From positions 1 through 64,000 of the forward strand of contig JAFIFW010000006.1 in NCBI GenBank assembly GCA_020831825.1: a stretch of DNA of 64,000 nt, read 5' to 3'. Source of the stretch: Methylophaga sp. (GTDB taxonomy: Bacteria > Pseudomonadota > Gammaproteobacteria > Nitrosococcales > Methylophagaceae). A program made the translations under genes and the position numbers. This document shows positions 40,329 through 50,066 of the stretch, one piece after another. The first letter of the stretch is position 1. The number at the start of each line of letters is the position of its first letter. Under the pieces are notes generated by a model. That model was not told where the DNA came from, did no database searches, and worked only from the letters and a program-made list of their open reading frames with translations.

Positions 40329-41505
40329 CTTTATCTCCTTGTCTGTTGCGTTCAGCTTGAATGTGCGAGGTTATCTTGAAATGCGCAGGAATACCAGCCA
40401 ATCTTGCCAGACGCATGAATCGCACAGAGGGGTTGAGCAGTTGAACATGCCCCACTGAACCGGAAGTTTGTCCCAGCAGACCCAGTAAATAAGCAAGCCC
40501 AAAAAGATCTACATACAGCAAATCTTGCAGATCCAGCGTCACAGTGACACCGTCTCGCTTAGCGAGGCACTGATCAATCTCTCGCTGTAACAATCGCACG
40601 CCTTGCCTATCCAGAGCACCCGAGAGACTCAACCGATCATCCTGTTCAGCCACTTCAATCTTAAAGGCTGTTTTTGATACTCCAGACCAACTGCAAATTT
40701 GCCGGTAGAGCAAGAATGGCAAGATTCGACTCAAAAGCATCCAGACAGCTTTAGCGCCATCGCCAACATAACGTTTCCATAATGCTGGTTCCTGGACAAT
40801 CCGCCATAACCACTCCAAACCCGATTTTTGCCATGCAGCTGGGGCACGTTCGATTTCACCGGCAACAAAATTGATGACAGCGCCCAAATGACTTATCACA
40901 GGCGCATTCAAACTGTCGCGGTTTTGCATGATCCAGGCCTGACCTTTTTTTGCACCCAAGGCCACGACTATAAAGTCTGGCTCAGCCTCATTGATAAGTG
41001 CAATCACTTCAGGCTTACTCATCGCATCCAGATCCACGAAACCAGGATCATAAAAGCCACAACTCATGGCTCCCGGGCTATGCGTGTTCAAAGCATGATG
41101 AGCTTTTTCAGCAATGCCCGATGCGCCACCAAAGAAAAACACCCTGATTTTTTTGACTCTCGGCATTTCGGTGAGTCTTGCAAACAGATCAGAGCCCGCC
41201 ACGCGCTCCAAGACACCAGCACCAGTCAAGCGACTAATCCATACCAATGGCATTCCATCGGCGACCGATAAATCACTGTCAAGCACCGATTGGTAAAATG
41301 ATGGATCGGCTTGAGCTGTCATTGCGAAGTTGAGATTCGGCGTGGACAAAAAGCATCGACTGCGGCTATCGATGGCATGTTCGATTGCAGCAATCGCCTG
41401 TGCCATAGAAACACAATCAAATGGCAAACCCAGCAAACATGTTTTGTCAAAACTCATGGCATCATGAGTAATGGCAGGGGTTGATGTTTCTGAGATGTCA
41501 CTCAT
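40318..41505 (-). CDS. WecG/TagA-type glycosyltransferase fused to a STAS domain
   Basis: This is a 395-residue protein. Residues about 20-260 are a WecG/TagA/CpsF (GT26) glycosyltransferase: NLNFAMTAQ, VADGMPLVWISRLTG, VALGAKKGQAWIMQNR and ISHLGAVINFVAGEIERAP. Residues about 295-385 look like a STAS domain: LSLSGALDRQG, VTLDLQDLLYVDLFGLAYLL and LLNPSVRFMRLARLAGI. The regulatory serine of anti-anti-sigma STAS domains is missing (DLFG in place of DSSG). The transferase should add an early sugar on a lipid carrier. It is placed between the GT series and the exosortase. Confidence 0.85.
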   Translation of the reverse strand: MSDISETSTPAITHDAMSFDKTCLLGLPFDCVSMAQAIAAIEHAIDSRSRCFLSTPNLNFAMTAQADPSFYQSVLDSDLSVADGMPLVWISRLTGAGVLERVAGSDLFARLTEMPRVKKIRVFFFGGASGIAEKAHHALNTHSPGAMSCGFYDPGFVDLDAMSKPEVIALINEAEPDFIVVALGAKKGQAWIMQNRDSLNAPVISHLGAVINFVAGEIERAPAAWQKSGLEWLWRIVQEPALWKRYVGDGAKAVWMLLSRILPFLLYRQICSWSGVSKTAFKIEVAEQDDRLSLSGALDRQGVRLLQREIDQCLAKRDGVTVTLDLQDLLYVDLFGLAYLLGLLGQTSGSVGHVQLLNPSVRFMRLARLAGIPAHFKITSHIQAERNRQGDKVVD

Positions 41506-41541
41506 GAGGATTTTTTGGAGAACATTGAGACAATACTCTCG

Positions 41542-42795
41542 TTATAGCGATGTCCGGTCAATTGAACCAAGGTACAGTTTTCTGAGCCGGTCGGCATTAG
41601 TTTCCAGACTAAATTCTTCGCAAACATGCCGAACCGCATTTTGCTTCATCTGCTCAACCAGTGCTGGCTCAGTCATTAACAAATCAACTGCATGGACAAT
41701 GCCTTCAACATCCTCAGCTTCCGGTAAAAGCCCGGTTTGACCGTCTATGATCAGTTCAGGAATCCCCGAAATATTGGTTGAAACCACAGACACGCCTGCC
41801 AGCATGGCCTCCATCAAGACAACCGGGATGCCGTCCATATCGCCATTTTTATCTTTTCGACATGGCAAAACAAAGGCATCGAGCCCTGCAAGAAAGCCTG
41901 CAACTTCATCATGAGCCATCACGCCACGAAACCTTACATGTTCTGCATCAAGTTGCATATCAATCGCCATCTGGTTAAACGATGCAGCCAACGGTCCATT
42001 GCCTACAATGTCCAGACGAAATTTACGTCGTTGTTTTTTCAGCTCTGCCGCCGCTTTCAGGAGAATATCAAGGCCTTTCTTTTCAACAAATCGGGCCACC
42101 ACACCGATGGTGAATATCTCATCCGTGCGCGGTTGAGGATCCTGACGCCAATCGCGTGATACGCCACAGCGGATAATTTTCAGTTTATCTTCAGGCAATC
42201 CAAGTCCCAGCAAGTATTGCCGGTTAAACTCTGAAATCGTTCCAAAAAAGGCTGATCGGTCAGCTTTTTCTTTCAACAACCAGCCACGTTCGAAAATATC
42301 ATTGGCATGCGCCGTCAGACTGAAACTTACCCCGGCAATTCTAGCCGCATACATACCAATATCAGTTGGCACATGTGCAAAATGAACATGCAAGTGCGTA
42401 ATATCTTTATCGATGAGATCCACGGCCAATTCTGCCGCGTAAACAAATCGATAAATCAATCCACGAGCATGACGACTCAAAAGCCCCACCGTCCGGATGT
42501 CACGCAGCAACCATGCAAGCGCAGCAAAGTAGTTTTTTGGTCTGGAAAACAAGTGTTTGAAGTTGGCAACAAGGGCAGTCAGCAGCGGCACTGGGTAAAT
42601 ATATTTGACTGAACTGGCAAGCGTCGTAATCGCCACTTCTGTGGCAGGACTGACAGGCCGATGTACGGAAAAAGCCGCCACCTCCACCCCGGATTTTTGC
42701 AGTGCCAAGATCTCGTTATAAACAAAGGTTGCTGATAGTGCGGGGATCTCGGGTGCTAGGTATGCCACCTTTAATCTGTTTTCCTGCTCAGGCAT
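41542..42795 (-). CDS. GT4-family glycosyltransferase
   Basis: This is a 417-residue retaining-type glycosyltransferase of two Rossmann domains. The N-terminus reads LKVAYLAPEIPALSATFVYNE, and the C-terminal donor-binding domain has IGVVARFVEKKGLDILLKAA and GIPVVLMEAMLAGVSVVSTN. Sugar specificity is unknown. The ATG at 42795 overlaps the preceding gene by 8 bp (ATGCCTGA), fitting coupling within the operon. Confidence 0.9.
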   Translation of the reverse strand: MPEQENRLKVAYLAPEIPALSATFVYNEILALQKSGVEVAAFSVHRPVSPATEVAITTLASSVKYIYPVPLLTALVANFKHLFSRPKNYFAALAWLLRDIRTVGLLSRHARGLIYRFVYAAELAVDLIDKDITHLHVHFAHVPTDIGMYAARIAGVSFSLTAHANDIFERGWLLKEKADRSAFFGTISEFNRQYLLGLGLPEDKLKIIRCGVSRDWRQDPQPRTDEIFTIGVVARFVEKKGLDILLKAAAELKKQRRKFRLDIVGNGPLAASFNQMAIDMQLDAEHVRFRGVMAHDEVAGFLAGLDAFVLPCRKDKNGDMDGIPVVLMEAMLAGVSVVSTNISGIPELIIDGQTGLLPEAEDVEGIVHAVDLLMTEPALVEQMKQNAVRHVCEEFSLETNADRLRKLYLGSIDRTSL

Positions 42796-43711
42796 GCTTT
42801 TGCTTCCAAACTGCGCTCTGCTGCTCATTCAAATCCTGAGTCGCTTTAGCCTTGCCTTTGATTAAACACTGCCACTGATATCGACGGATAAACTTCACTA
42901 GCTCCTTGTCCTCAAACCTTGGCTTACGTTGCAGCATGCTTTTGACATAGCCCCACCACATGGCAAAGCCACCAATAAATATCGGTGGATGCAACATCCG
43001 ATACACCGATGAAGCGGTCATATAAACAAGCCCGGTGCCCATAAAATACTGGCCAAAGCCATGGCGCATCCGACCGGTAAATATCCCCTGCTGACTTGAA
43101 CCCATCGGCCTCAGATGAATGAAACGTAACGCCGGCTCATCCCAACTGACAGCAATCCAGCCAAGCTGACGGCAACGATGACAGTCAATGCCATCCCACA
43201 TTACCTCACGGACAAAACCACCAATTTCCTCGAAGCAGGTGCGACGGTAGAACTTGGTCATACCGACAGACATCTCATCACCGCATTTTTCGCTGACAAG
43301 TTCACCCGACTGTTTGTCACGGAAATAGGCTTTACCGCTGCAAGTACCAATTCGTGGATTTTCATGCATTCGATCGATCAAAATTTCGAAGTACTTATCT
43401 GGCAGATCCAAATCCAAATCCAGCTTGCAGATAAAATCAAACTGACTGACATCGACCTGATCGTAACCATGATAGAACGCCTCGATAACGCCAGGCCCGA
43501 CACTTCGATGTCCACGGTTTTCTCGAGTAATCACTTGAATAAAGGGATAACGCTCAGCATAGTCTTTCAGTATCTGCGGTGTTTCATCTGTCGAGCCATC
43601 ATCAACAATCACCCACAATGCCGGCGTTATGGATTGATTAACCACAGAGTCCAGCGTCTGACGCATGTAATCAGACTCATTCCGGCAGGGTGAAATTAAA
43701 AGATAGCTCAT
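42788..43711 (-). CDS. GT2-family glycosyltransferase
   Basis: This is a 307-residue inverting glycosyltransferase with GT-A fold. It has YLLISPCRNESDYMRQTLDS at the start, WVIVDDGSTDETPQIL, the DXD-like KLDLDLDLPDKYFE, and an acceptor region ending RLGWIAVSWDEP. The length and the LISPCRNE start resemble transferases that recur in exosortase loci. The ATG at 43711 is chosen over a TTG at 43714. It lies 9 bp after the next GT2 stop. Confidence 0.88.
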   Translation of the reverse strand: MSYLLISPCRNESDYMRQTLDSVVNQSITPALWVIVDDGSTDETPQILKDYAERYPFIQVITRENRGHRSVGPGVIEAFYHGYDQVDVSQFDFICKLDLDLDLPDKYFEILIDRMHENPRIGTCSGKAYFRDKQSGELVSEKCGDEMSVGMTKFYRRTCFEEIGGFVREVMWDGIDCHRCRQLGWIAVSWDEPALRFIHLRPMGSSQQGIFTGRMRHGFGQYFMGTGLVYMTASSVYRMLHPPIFIGGFAMWWGYVKSMLQRKPRFEDKELVKFIRRYQWQCLIKGKAKATQDLNEQQSAVWKQKHA

Positions 43712-43720
43712 CAATACGTC

Positions 43721-44719
43721 CTATTTGTACTCGATAATATGTGATTGTCTCTTCAAGCGTTTCTTGACGTAAAAACTCATCACACCAGACAACTGGGCAA
43801 ATTTGCCAAATACATTCGATAGCGCGTAAATCATCGCCTGTCTTGGCTTGCTCAACTGCTCTCGATAGGTCATAAACAACCTGAAAGCCTGAACCGGATA
43901 GATTGCCAGCAGAAGCAGAAAATATGCTGACACTACAACAGTCATCAACAATATCGCAATTGGCAGGCCTGCTGCCCAAAACAAAATACTCAATACTTCA
44001 CGCAAGCGAAATTTCTCTGCCGTTGAGTGATGAAGGTCAAAACTTTCAGCATAGGCATGTCCAGCACGTTTGTTTCGCTTCCACCACTGACTCAAATGCG
44101 TCATTGCCGCATCATGACGTGTCATCTCCGCATCCAGCCGAAAAATTTTCCAGCCAGCATGCCGTAAACGAAAACACATTTCCGGCTCTTCGCCAGCAAT
44201 CATGGCGTCACGATAGCCGCCCACTTCCCTGATAGCAGACACCCGAATCAGCGCGTCGCCACCACAGGCCAAGGCATCACCAATTGGTGTATCCCACTCG
44301 ATATCACACAGTTGGTTAAACAGGCTCGCTTCTGGATAGCGTTCACGACGACGGCCACAGACAACAGCGTAGTCAGGGTTGTGTTGTAAAAATGCGCCGG
44401 CGTTCTCTATCCAGCCGTCAACTACCTCACAGTCACCATCAACAAACTGAACAAACTCAATGTCGGGATATTTTTCGAGTAAACATCCAAAGCCTGCGTT
44501 TCTTGCGCGAGCTGCGGTAAATGGTTGCTGCATATCCAGTTCAACCACCGATGCACCAAGGGCTTGAGCGGCTTTAACACTGCCATCGGTAGAGCCAGAG
44601 TCTACATAAGCCACATTGGCTGTTCCGACCAGAGATTCCAGACATCGAACCAGCCTCTGGCCTTCATTTCGGCCAATCACCACTGCTCCGACAGACAGGT
44701 TTTGTGTTTGAATACTCAT
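43721..44719 (-). CDS. GT2-family glycosyltransferase with C-terminal membrane segment
   Basis: This 332-residue protein opens with SVGAVVIGRNEGQRLVRCLE, then AYVDSGSTDGSV, the metal-binding QFVDGDCEVVDGW, and GEEPEMCFRLRHAGWKI. Two hydrophobic stretches from about residue 250 (ILLMTVVVSAYFLLLLAIYP) suggest membrane attachment. The start shares a base with the stop of the acetyltransferase gene. The sugar is not identifiable. Confidence 0.88.
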   Translation of the reverse strand: MSIQTQNLSVGAVVIGRNEGQRLVRCLESLVGTANVAYVDSGSTDGSVKAAQALGASVVELDMQQPFTAARARNAGFGCLLEKYPDIEFVQFVDGDCEVVDGWIENAGAFLQHNPDYAVVCGRRRERYPEASLFNQLCDIEWDTPIGDALACGGDALIRVSAIREVGGYRDAMIAGEEPEMCFRLRHAGWKIFRLDAEMTRHDAAMTHLSQWWKRNKRAGHAYAESFDLHHSTAEKFRLREVLSILFWAAGLPIAILLMTVVVSAYFLLLLAIYPVQAFRLFMTYREQLSKPRQAMIYALSNVFGKFAQLSGVMSFYVKKRLKRQSHIIEYK

Positions 44720-45246
44720 TACTCGGCTTTTTGTGTAAATCCGATAACTTTTGCAGGAATACCGGCCATAATCGCAAACGGCGGAACGTCTTTAGTGACA
44801 ACCGCGTTGGCTCCGATCAAAGCATGCTCACCGATGGTGATGTTACCAATAATCTTTGCACCAGCACCGATATCAACATGCCCAGCAATCACTGGAGCAC
44901 CTTTTTCACCACGCTTTTTACCGATAGTTACTTGCTGATGTATCAAACAATTCACACCGATAACACTGGAAGGGTGTATCACAACTCCGTTTGGATGCGG
45001 AATTGATAACCCACCACCTACACGAACATTCAGAGGAATATCAGCGCCGGTTACAACTGACCAAAATCTATATCTTAATACAGCGGTTCGTTTTAAGACT
45101 CTAGCTAGGTAACTTGTATTTTTAACATATTTTTGATAGTCGCGAATTGACCTTAAGAGTTTACGATTCGGCAGCCAGAAGGAAGTGATCCGCTCTCTTT
45201 CCCAATCAGCAAATTCAGATGACACCCATTTATTTCGATCGCTCAT
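44719..45246 (-). CDS. Hexapeptide-repeat acetyltransferase (serine acetyltransferase-like)
   Basis: This 175-residue protein has a left-handed beta-helix, with LNVRVGGGLSIPHPNGVVIH, IGVNCLIHQQVTIG, and the C-terminal IGEHALIGANAVVTKDVPPF, as in CysE/colanic acid-type transferases. The N-terminal 60 residues are helical. In this context it probably O-acetylates a sugar of the exopolysaccharide. AAGGAG lies eight bases before the start, and a candidate promoter lies at 45312-45340. Confidence 0.88.
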   Translation of the reverse strand: MSDRNKWVSSEFADWERERITSFWLPNRKLLRSIRDYQKYVKNTSYLARVLKRTAVLRYRFWSVVTGADIPLNVRVGGGLSIPHPNGVVIHPSSVIGVNCLIHQQVTIGKKRGEKGAPVIAGHVDIGAGAKIIGNITIGEHALIGANAVVTKDVPPFAIMAGIPAKVIGFTQKAE

Positions 45247-45311
45247 TCACTCTCCTTATGATGCAACTGAATTCATATCATCGAGCTTCTTTGTTACATT
45301 GTTAAACTGAA

Positions 45312-45340
45312 ATTAGTCGATACATCAATAAGCTTGTAAA
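45312..45340 (-). promoter_or_regulatory. Candidate promoter within the polysaccharide gene series
   Basis: On the minus strand, a -35-like TTTACA (45335-45340) and a -10-like ACTAAT (45312-45317) stand 17 bp apart in the 154-bp gap upstream of the acetyltransferase gene. It could start transcription of the downstream half of the series. It is based on two short matches only. Confidence 0.4.
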
Positions 45341-45400
45341 GTATTCTCATAAGAATCATCGACAGTGAGGGGCTGCAGCTTGTGCAAGAGACAGTAATCT

Positions 45401-46090
45401 TCATTGATGCAACATCTCTGCTTTATGGACGATATCCTCAATAACTCCTGTAACCGACATAGAGCGTTTTGTACTCTTGACATTTGAATAAAGTGTCTTA
45501 CTTATTCCCACGACCTCTATCGGGAAGGACTTTATTCCCAAAATACGAGCAACTGCAAAGCGATGGTTAGCAGCAGCGGATTTGATGATTTGGTTAGAAG
45601 GCGATATGAAGCAAGTGCCGACATCGCTGCTCTTGGATGTGTCATAACCATTACCCATCATGCTATCAACGAGCCCAAGAAGGTAATCGTTAATATGGTC
45701 TATTAAATCATTCTCTGTGTATAAAACAATATTTTTATGGTTCGATTTCCCATATACAGATATCTCATAAGCATGCTGCTTAAATATTAGACTCTGCCTT
45801 ATATTATTTCTTTTTATTATCAGATCTTCCATTAGTTGATATCTTAAATCTAATGTTATATCCAGACTTTTTTCAAAATACAGGTCTCCGACTAAAAATG
45901 GCTCTATACTGTACGCAAACTTGTTTGCAAAACTCAGAAATCTCTTGTTATTTGATTTTTCAGCAAGCTCTCTAATCCAATGCATACGTGGAAGATTACT
46001 TCCCAGGTGAAAGCCAATCGTGGCAGGAGTCACATTGATTATCAGCCTGTCTTTTAAACATTTTCTTAGTGAATATCTAGTTCTATTCAT
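45401..46090 (-). CDS. Unrecognised protein with ParB/sulfiredoxin-like C-terminal motif (copy 1)
   Basis: This is a 229-residue protein I cannot assign. It has no signal peptide, membrane span or known catalytic motif. Toward the C-terminus, VGTCFISPSNQIIKSAAANH followed by RFAVARILGIKSFPIEVVGI looks like the small ParB/sulfiredoxin nucleotide-binding fold, where a glycine/asparagine-HR motif follows a strand and helix. The same region aligns by eye with residues 215-260 of the protein at 57135, so the two are distant relatives. Codon use is AT-rich. It lies between the sulfotransferase and acetyltransferase genes, which suggests a role in polysaccharide decoration; this is only inference. 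Confidence 0.6.
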   Translation of the reverse strand: MNRTRYSLRKCLKDRLIINVTPATIGFHLGSNLPRMHWIRELAEKSNNKRFLSFANKFAYSIEPFLVGDLYFEKSLDITLDLRYQLMEDLIIKRNNIRQSLIFKQHAYEISVYGKSNHKNIVLYTENDLIDHINDYLLGLVDSMMGNGYDTSKSSDVGTCFISPSNQIIKSAAANHRFAVARILGIKSFPIEVVGISKTLYSNVKSTKRSMSVTGVIEDIVHKAEMLHQ

Positions 46091-46172
46091 AATATTCTAA
46101 CATTAGCTACATTCATCGCTATAACACTCAGTAGTTAAATACGTTTAAACCAAAATCACCTGATCTCTGCTC

Positions 46173-47048
46173 TCAATTGTGAGACTTTTTGGAGGCATAG
46201 CCTAGCGCACTATCCTTAAATGTGGCAGTGGTGAAATCTTGCTCAAGAATTTGGCTGAGTACTTTCAAGTCCGCATCAAAGATTCGTTCAAGTTCAACAC
46301 GGTTATCTTCTGATATATCAGGCTTTTTCTTCATGGTCAGATTTTTCCTGACCCACTCTCTGAATCCTTTAGGAATCAGCACTCTTCGCAACCAGGTCAT
46401 CGGTGCGGACTCTATCAGCAAGTGATAGCCTTTGAATTTTCTGACACGTTCACTGGAGACATTTTGTTCTGAAATCGTTTGCCATTTGACCTTGGACGGA
46501 TCAACACCCAAAAACGCAGCCACCCGTTCAAGTTCTGCCTGTGGCCTGACTCGCAATGCCTCGTTAAATACAAACAGAATGTTATCGCGGCCATAAGCCT
46601 CGATGTATGGCTGAATCTGATAGGCGTATCGGCTGTAATTGATTAGCTCGTCATAACGCGCTATCGCCGTGTTGATATCACAACTGATAACGTTCTGTGA
46701 CCATTGATGAATGTAGTGAGAAACCAGACGCTCAACTGGATGCCTCAGCACGTAGATCAGCTTGACTGAGGGTAATTCTGCTTTCATCCGGCTGATTGTT
46801 TCCGGATAGTCCGGCAATTTGGTGTAATGCGTGCTGGATTCACCACATAGCTGCTGCGGTGCAGCATTGCTGAACAGACTCAAATACCAGTCTCTGCCTT
46901 TGGAAAATATTTCATCATCGCTGAAATAGTACGGCTCCTTGGGGTTAGACATAAAAAAGTCCGGCTGAAGCGCAAGTTGCTCATGCAGCGTGCTGGTGGC
47001 ACTTTTCATTGCGCCTATGATGATGAAGTCAGGCTTTCGGATAGTCAT
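46173..47048 (-). CDS. Sulfotransferase
   Basis: This 291-residue cytoplasmic enzyme transfers sulfate from PAPS to an acceptor. The 5'-phosphosulfate loop is FIIIGAMKSATSTLHEQL near residue 10, and the 3'-phosphate site is LIYVLRHPVERLVSHYIHQW around residue 100. Overall it is like the heparan-sulfate N-sulfotransferase group. Its start lies 20 bp inside the preceding GT2 gene. With the surrounding transferases it implies a sulfated polysaccharide. Confidence 0.92.
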   Translation of the reverse strand: MTIRKPDFIIIGAMKSATSTLHEQLALQPDFFMSNPKEPYYFSDDEIFSKGRDWYLSLFSNAAPQQLCGESSTHYTKLPDYPETISRMKAELPSVKLIYVLRHPVERLVSHYIHQWSQNVISCDINTAIARYDELINYSRYAYQIQPYIEAYGRDNILFVFNEALRVRPQAELERVAAFLGVDPSKVKWQTISEQNVSSERVRKFKGYHLLIESAPMTWLRRVLIPKGFREWVRKNLTMKKKPDISEDNRVELERIFDADLKVLSQILEQDFTTATFKDSALGYASKKSHN

Positions 47049-48009
47049 CTGGATGGGTGTAATCTCTGAGTGGATTAAAAAAATTGGTCCAGATATCCAG
47101 CCACTGTTTTTGAGAAATATCCGGTAAATAACTGGATGATATCAAGCGTCTGAAACCACTGATAAATGCGCCGGCAGTCCATAATAGATTGGCTGCCAAC
47201 AGTCCCGCATGACCATAGAGCAGATAAAAATATCGGCTTCTCGATTCAAAGTAATACTTTGGCAAACGCTTTCTCAAGCGCGTCTGTGTTTTCACCGGTG
47301 AGCTGCCACCACGCAAATGTACTACATGTGCCCGCGGATCATTGATGATTTGCCACCCTGCTTTGGCCGCGCGATGACAAAATTCGGCATCTTCAAAATA
47401 CATGAAAAAGCCCTCATCAAGCAGACCCACCTGTGCCAGGACTTCACCACGAATCATCACACAGGCAAAGCTGGTCCACGCCGAATAACTCAACGTATCC
47501 TGCACTGGCTTTGCCACCACATATTTTTTGAACAGATTACTGATAGGGCCTGTTTTTGCCGCATGCAAAAACTCGCTTATAGGTGTATGCAGATTGAAAC
47601 AACTTTGCTGGGGCTGACCATCCAGCCATTCCAGTCGAGGGCTGACAAGACCGGCTGATTGCTGAGTTTTAATACTGTCCAGCAACAGTTTGATGGCGCC
47701 CTTCCGAACGATAGTATCGCTGTTCAGAAGCAGATAATTATCTGCAGATATATGCGAGATACCAATATTGTTTCCGGCAGCGAAGCCGCCATTGCGATCA
47801 GAAGCTATTAGCTGAATCTTGTTTGTTCCGGAATCTTTGATCCAGCGCTCAAGCACATTAACTGAATCATCTCCGGAAGCATTATCAACAACAAGTACTT
47901 GCGCATCGAGTCCAGAAATCTCTGGCAACAGTGATTCAAGACACTCACATGTCATCTTGTGAGTTCTGTAATTGATGATGACGATCGCTAATTCGGGCTG
48001 AGTGCTCAT
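47029..48009 (-). CDS. GT2-family glycosyltransferase (rhamnosyltransferase-like)
   Basis: This protein of about 326 residues starts ELAIVIINYRTHKMTCECLE, has VLVVDNASGDDSV, the DXD-type YLLLNSDTIVRKGAI, and DEGFFMYFEDAEFCHRAAKA, the pattern of rhamnosyltransferase-like GT2 enzymes. A hydrophobic stretch near residue 285 may attach it to the membrane. I use the ATG at 48009, where similarity starts; an ATG at 48063 would add 18 residues and is possible. Confidence 0.87.
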   Translation of the reverse strand: MSTQPELAIVIINYRTHKMTCECLESLLPEISGLDAQVLVVDNASGDDSVNVLERWIKDSGTNKIQLIASDRNGGFAAGNNIGISHISADNYLLLNSDTIVRKGAIKLLLDSIKTQQSAGLVSPRLEWLDGQPQQSCFNLHTPISEFLHAAKTGPISNLFKKYVVAKPVQDTLSYSAWTSFACVMIRGEVLAQVGLLDEGFFMYFEDAEFCHRAAKAGWQIINDPRAHVVHLRGGSSPVKTQTRLRKRLPKYYFESRSRYFYLLYGHAGLLAANLLWTAGAFISGFRRLISSSYLPDISQKQWLDIWTNFFNPLRDYTHPDDYPKA

Positions 48010-48076
48010 CTGAAAACCTGGCATTGGCATGTTTGGATCAAACTTGCAGGCCTTGATGGACATGACGCACGGCTGT

Positions 48077-49120
48077 TCATAGTATCTCGTCGACCCGGTC
48101 TACCAGTTGACGAATAAACTGCTGCTGTTTTTCTTCTGAAAACAATGTTTTCAGTTCAGCAATTGCCTGCTCATCAATTGTTTCCAGACCATTGTCGAAG
48201 CGCTCTACTGCGGCGAGGATTTTGGCAACAAAATCTTTTATATCACCACAGTGAACCTCTTCGAAACAGGATAGATGAAAGTACTCTTTGTTAGCTTCAC
48301 CGGTATAACCAATCACCCTGTTGCCGGACATTGCCGCCATCGCAGGAGGCATCGCCAAACCCTCAAATTCACTGAATGACAAGAAAATCTTGGACTCATA
48401 AAAGATATCGTAAACTTCCTGCTCGGTAACACCATGGATGGACTTGATCGTCCAGTTTGAAGGAAGTTTATCGCCCAAGAAGATAAGAACTAGTTGACTG
48501 TGTTTACTCAACTTCCTTGGCATATAGGTAATAATATTTTTTTTATTTTCTATCGGCTGATGTCTGGCCTTATTAATGACAAAATATGATCTGACTATTT
48601 CTTTTGATATATCTGGGAATATAGTTTTTATATTTTCAATAGTATCAACAGAGTTTCCAATGATTAAACTCGCATTCTCATATGCATCTTTTAATTGTTG
48701 AAAAGAAGCATTGCCAACACGCACTTCAACTCCGATTGAATAACCATTTTGAACATGAATTCCGTACTTTATACCTAATTGACCAAATATCTTCCCGTAA
48801 CGCTGCGCCAAGATCTCTGGAACCAGTACAAAGTCTTTATCAGGGTCAAGTTTGTTATCACATCTCAATGCTGCCTGGTCTGCAAACAGCTTAGTTCGGT
48901 AGAACACATTTTCAGAATACAAGACTTCTGACTTGAATTCTTTGTACTGCAATTGACTGATAACAACAGAATGATAATGAGCAACAATAGCACCACCAGC
49001 AGGATAGAGCTGAACAGGTAATAAAAACAACATGCTCTTTTGACTTTGTGAGCCTTTCTCTACTTTTAATGGATAGAGGATTTTCGATAGTCTTTTTTGA
49101 ATTGTACCTTTAGAGAACAC
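48077..49120 (-). CDS. Glycosyltransferase, GT4-like
   Basis: This 347-residue protein has the late donor-site signature IFLSFSEFEGLAMPPAMAAM with SGNRVIGYTGEANKEYF, a GT-B C-terminal domain. The N-terminal part contains LLPVQLYPAGGAIVAHYHS, typical of an acceptor domain. It is strongly AT-biased in codon use compared with the metabolic genes. Sugar and acceptor are unknown. Confidence 0.8.
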   Translation of the reverse strand: MFSKGTIQKRLSKILYPLKVEKGSQSQKSMLFLLPVQLYPAGGAIVAHYHSVVISQLQYKEFKSEVLYSENVFYRTKLFADQAALRCDNKLDPDKDFVLVPEILAQRYGKIFGQLGIKYGIHVQNGYSIGVEVRVGNASFQQLKDAYENASLIIGNSVDTIENIKTIFPDISKEIVRSYFVINKARHQPIENKKNIITYMPRKLSKHSQLVLIFLGDKLPSNWTIKSIHGVTEQEVYDIFYESKIFLSFSEFEGLAMPPAMAAMSGNRVIGYTGEANKEYFHLSCFEEVHCGDIKDFVAKILAAVERFDNGLETIDEQAIAELKTLFSEEKQQQFIRQLVDRVDEIL

Positions 49121-49123
49121 TAT

Positions 49124-50050
49124 TCACCTCTGCGTATTCTTTATGTCAATAGATTCATTTAAATTGAGTAATGCAGGACCAACGTATGAAACTTCGCGAT
49201 TGAGCTTCTGATGAAAACGCTCTAGAGGGAACTCACCAAGATTTTTGTATAGGTGCGCCATTCCCGCAAGATACTGAAACATCAGCTGCTCTTTACTCAA
49301 TGAGCAGTTGCTTGCAAAATATCCTAAAGCCTTACTAATAGCTCTTGAAGAAATTGCAAAGGATCTGCCGAGACTAACAAAATCCTGAAGCCCATAGCCA
49401 TCGATTGAAGAAGCACCGCAATCTATTAGTCTAAACTCTCTAGATAATAACTTGTCGGTAGGAAGCATAATGTTTCCTTTCCAAAAGTCGTTATGAGATG
49501 GAACCAGTATCGGCTTCCAATCGCCAACATATAACGCGTTCAACGCATTTTCTATATTTTCTCTTATTTGACGCTGAAGAGCCTGTTCTTGATAGAGTTC
49601 TGTTAAATTATTTTTGAGTGTAACAACCTCACTAAGTTGTACGGGTGAATGTTCTGCTATCCATCTCAAAATATATGGCGCGATGTAACGTTTTTGAATG
49701 GCCCAAGAGATATTGCTTCTAAGTGGGTAGAGTCCGTGTGTAAATGTGTAACTAAGTCCATTTGACCACCCACAAAACTCCGGTAATTGCACTAAAGATC
49801 TTCTACCTAGCGATTTGTGGAAATCAATAGTCTTTTGATAATCACACTCCAATCTGGCAGGAAACTTATCTGGTGAGAGATGGATAACCCCAAGAAATTC
49901 ATTATTAGCTGTAAAAACTGAATATATCAGTGGGTTGTCAGCTGGAGCATTTTGCTTGGTTGTGTGTGGTGTAATTTTTACCGCACGACCAGAGTTATAC
50001 GCGATGATTCTATCTTTTATTTCTTGACTTATATTCTTCACGTATAGCAA
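49124..50050 (-). CDS. Phosphotransferase-fold (APH/choline-kinase-like) protein
   Basis: This 308-residue protein shows the Brenner-type motif VPSHNDFWKGNIML, with the catalytic aspartate, and a second motif RLIDCGASSIDGYGLQDFV in place of the usual metal-binding DXD. It resembles the aminoglycoside/choline kinase fold, but the changed second motif leaves activity uncertain. In a polysaccharide locus it could phosphorylate a sugar or lipid precursor. It lies 3 bp upstream of a glycosyltransferase start and 16 bp after the polymerase stop. Confidence 0.8.
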   Translation of the reverse strand: MLYVKNISQEIKDRIIAYNSGRAVKITPHTTKQNAPADNPLIYSVFTANNEFLGVIHLSPDKFPARLECDYQKTIDFHKSLGRRSLVQLPEFCGWSNGLSYTFTHGLYPLRSNISWAIQKRYIAPYILRWIAEHSPVQLSEVVTLKNNLTELYQEQALQRQIRENIENALNALYVGDWKPILVPSHNDFWKGNIMLPTDKLLSREFRLIDCGASSIDGYGLQDFVSLGRSFAISSRAISKALGYFASNCSLSKEQLMFQYLAGMAHLYKNLGEFPLERFHQKLNREVSYVGPALLNLNESIDIKNTQR

Positions 50051-50066
50051 CCAGCGTCCGTTTAAT

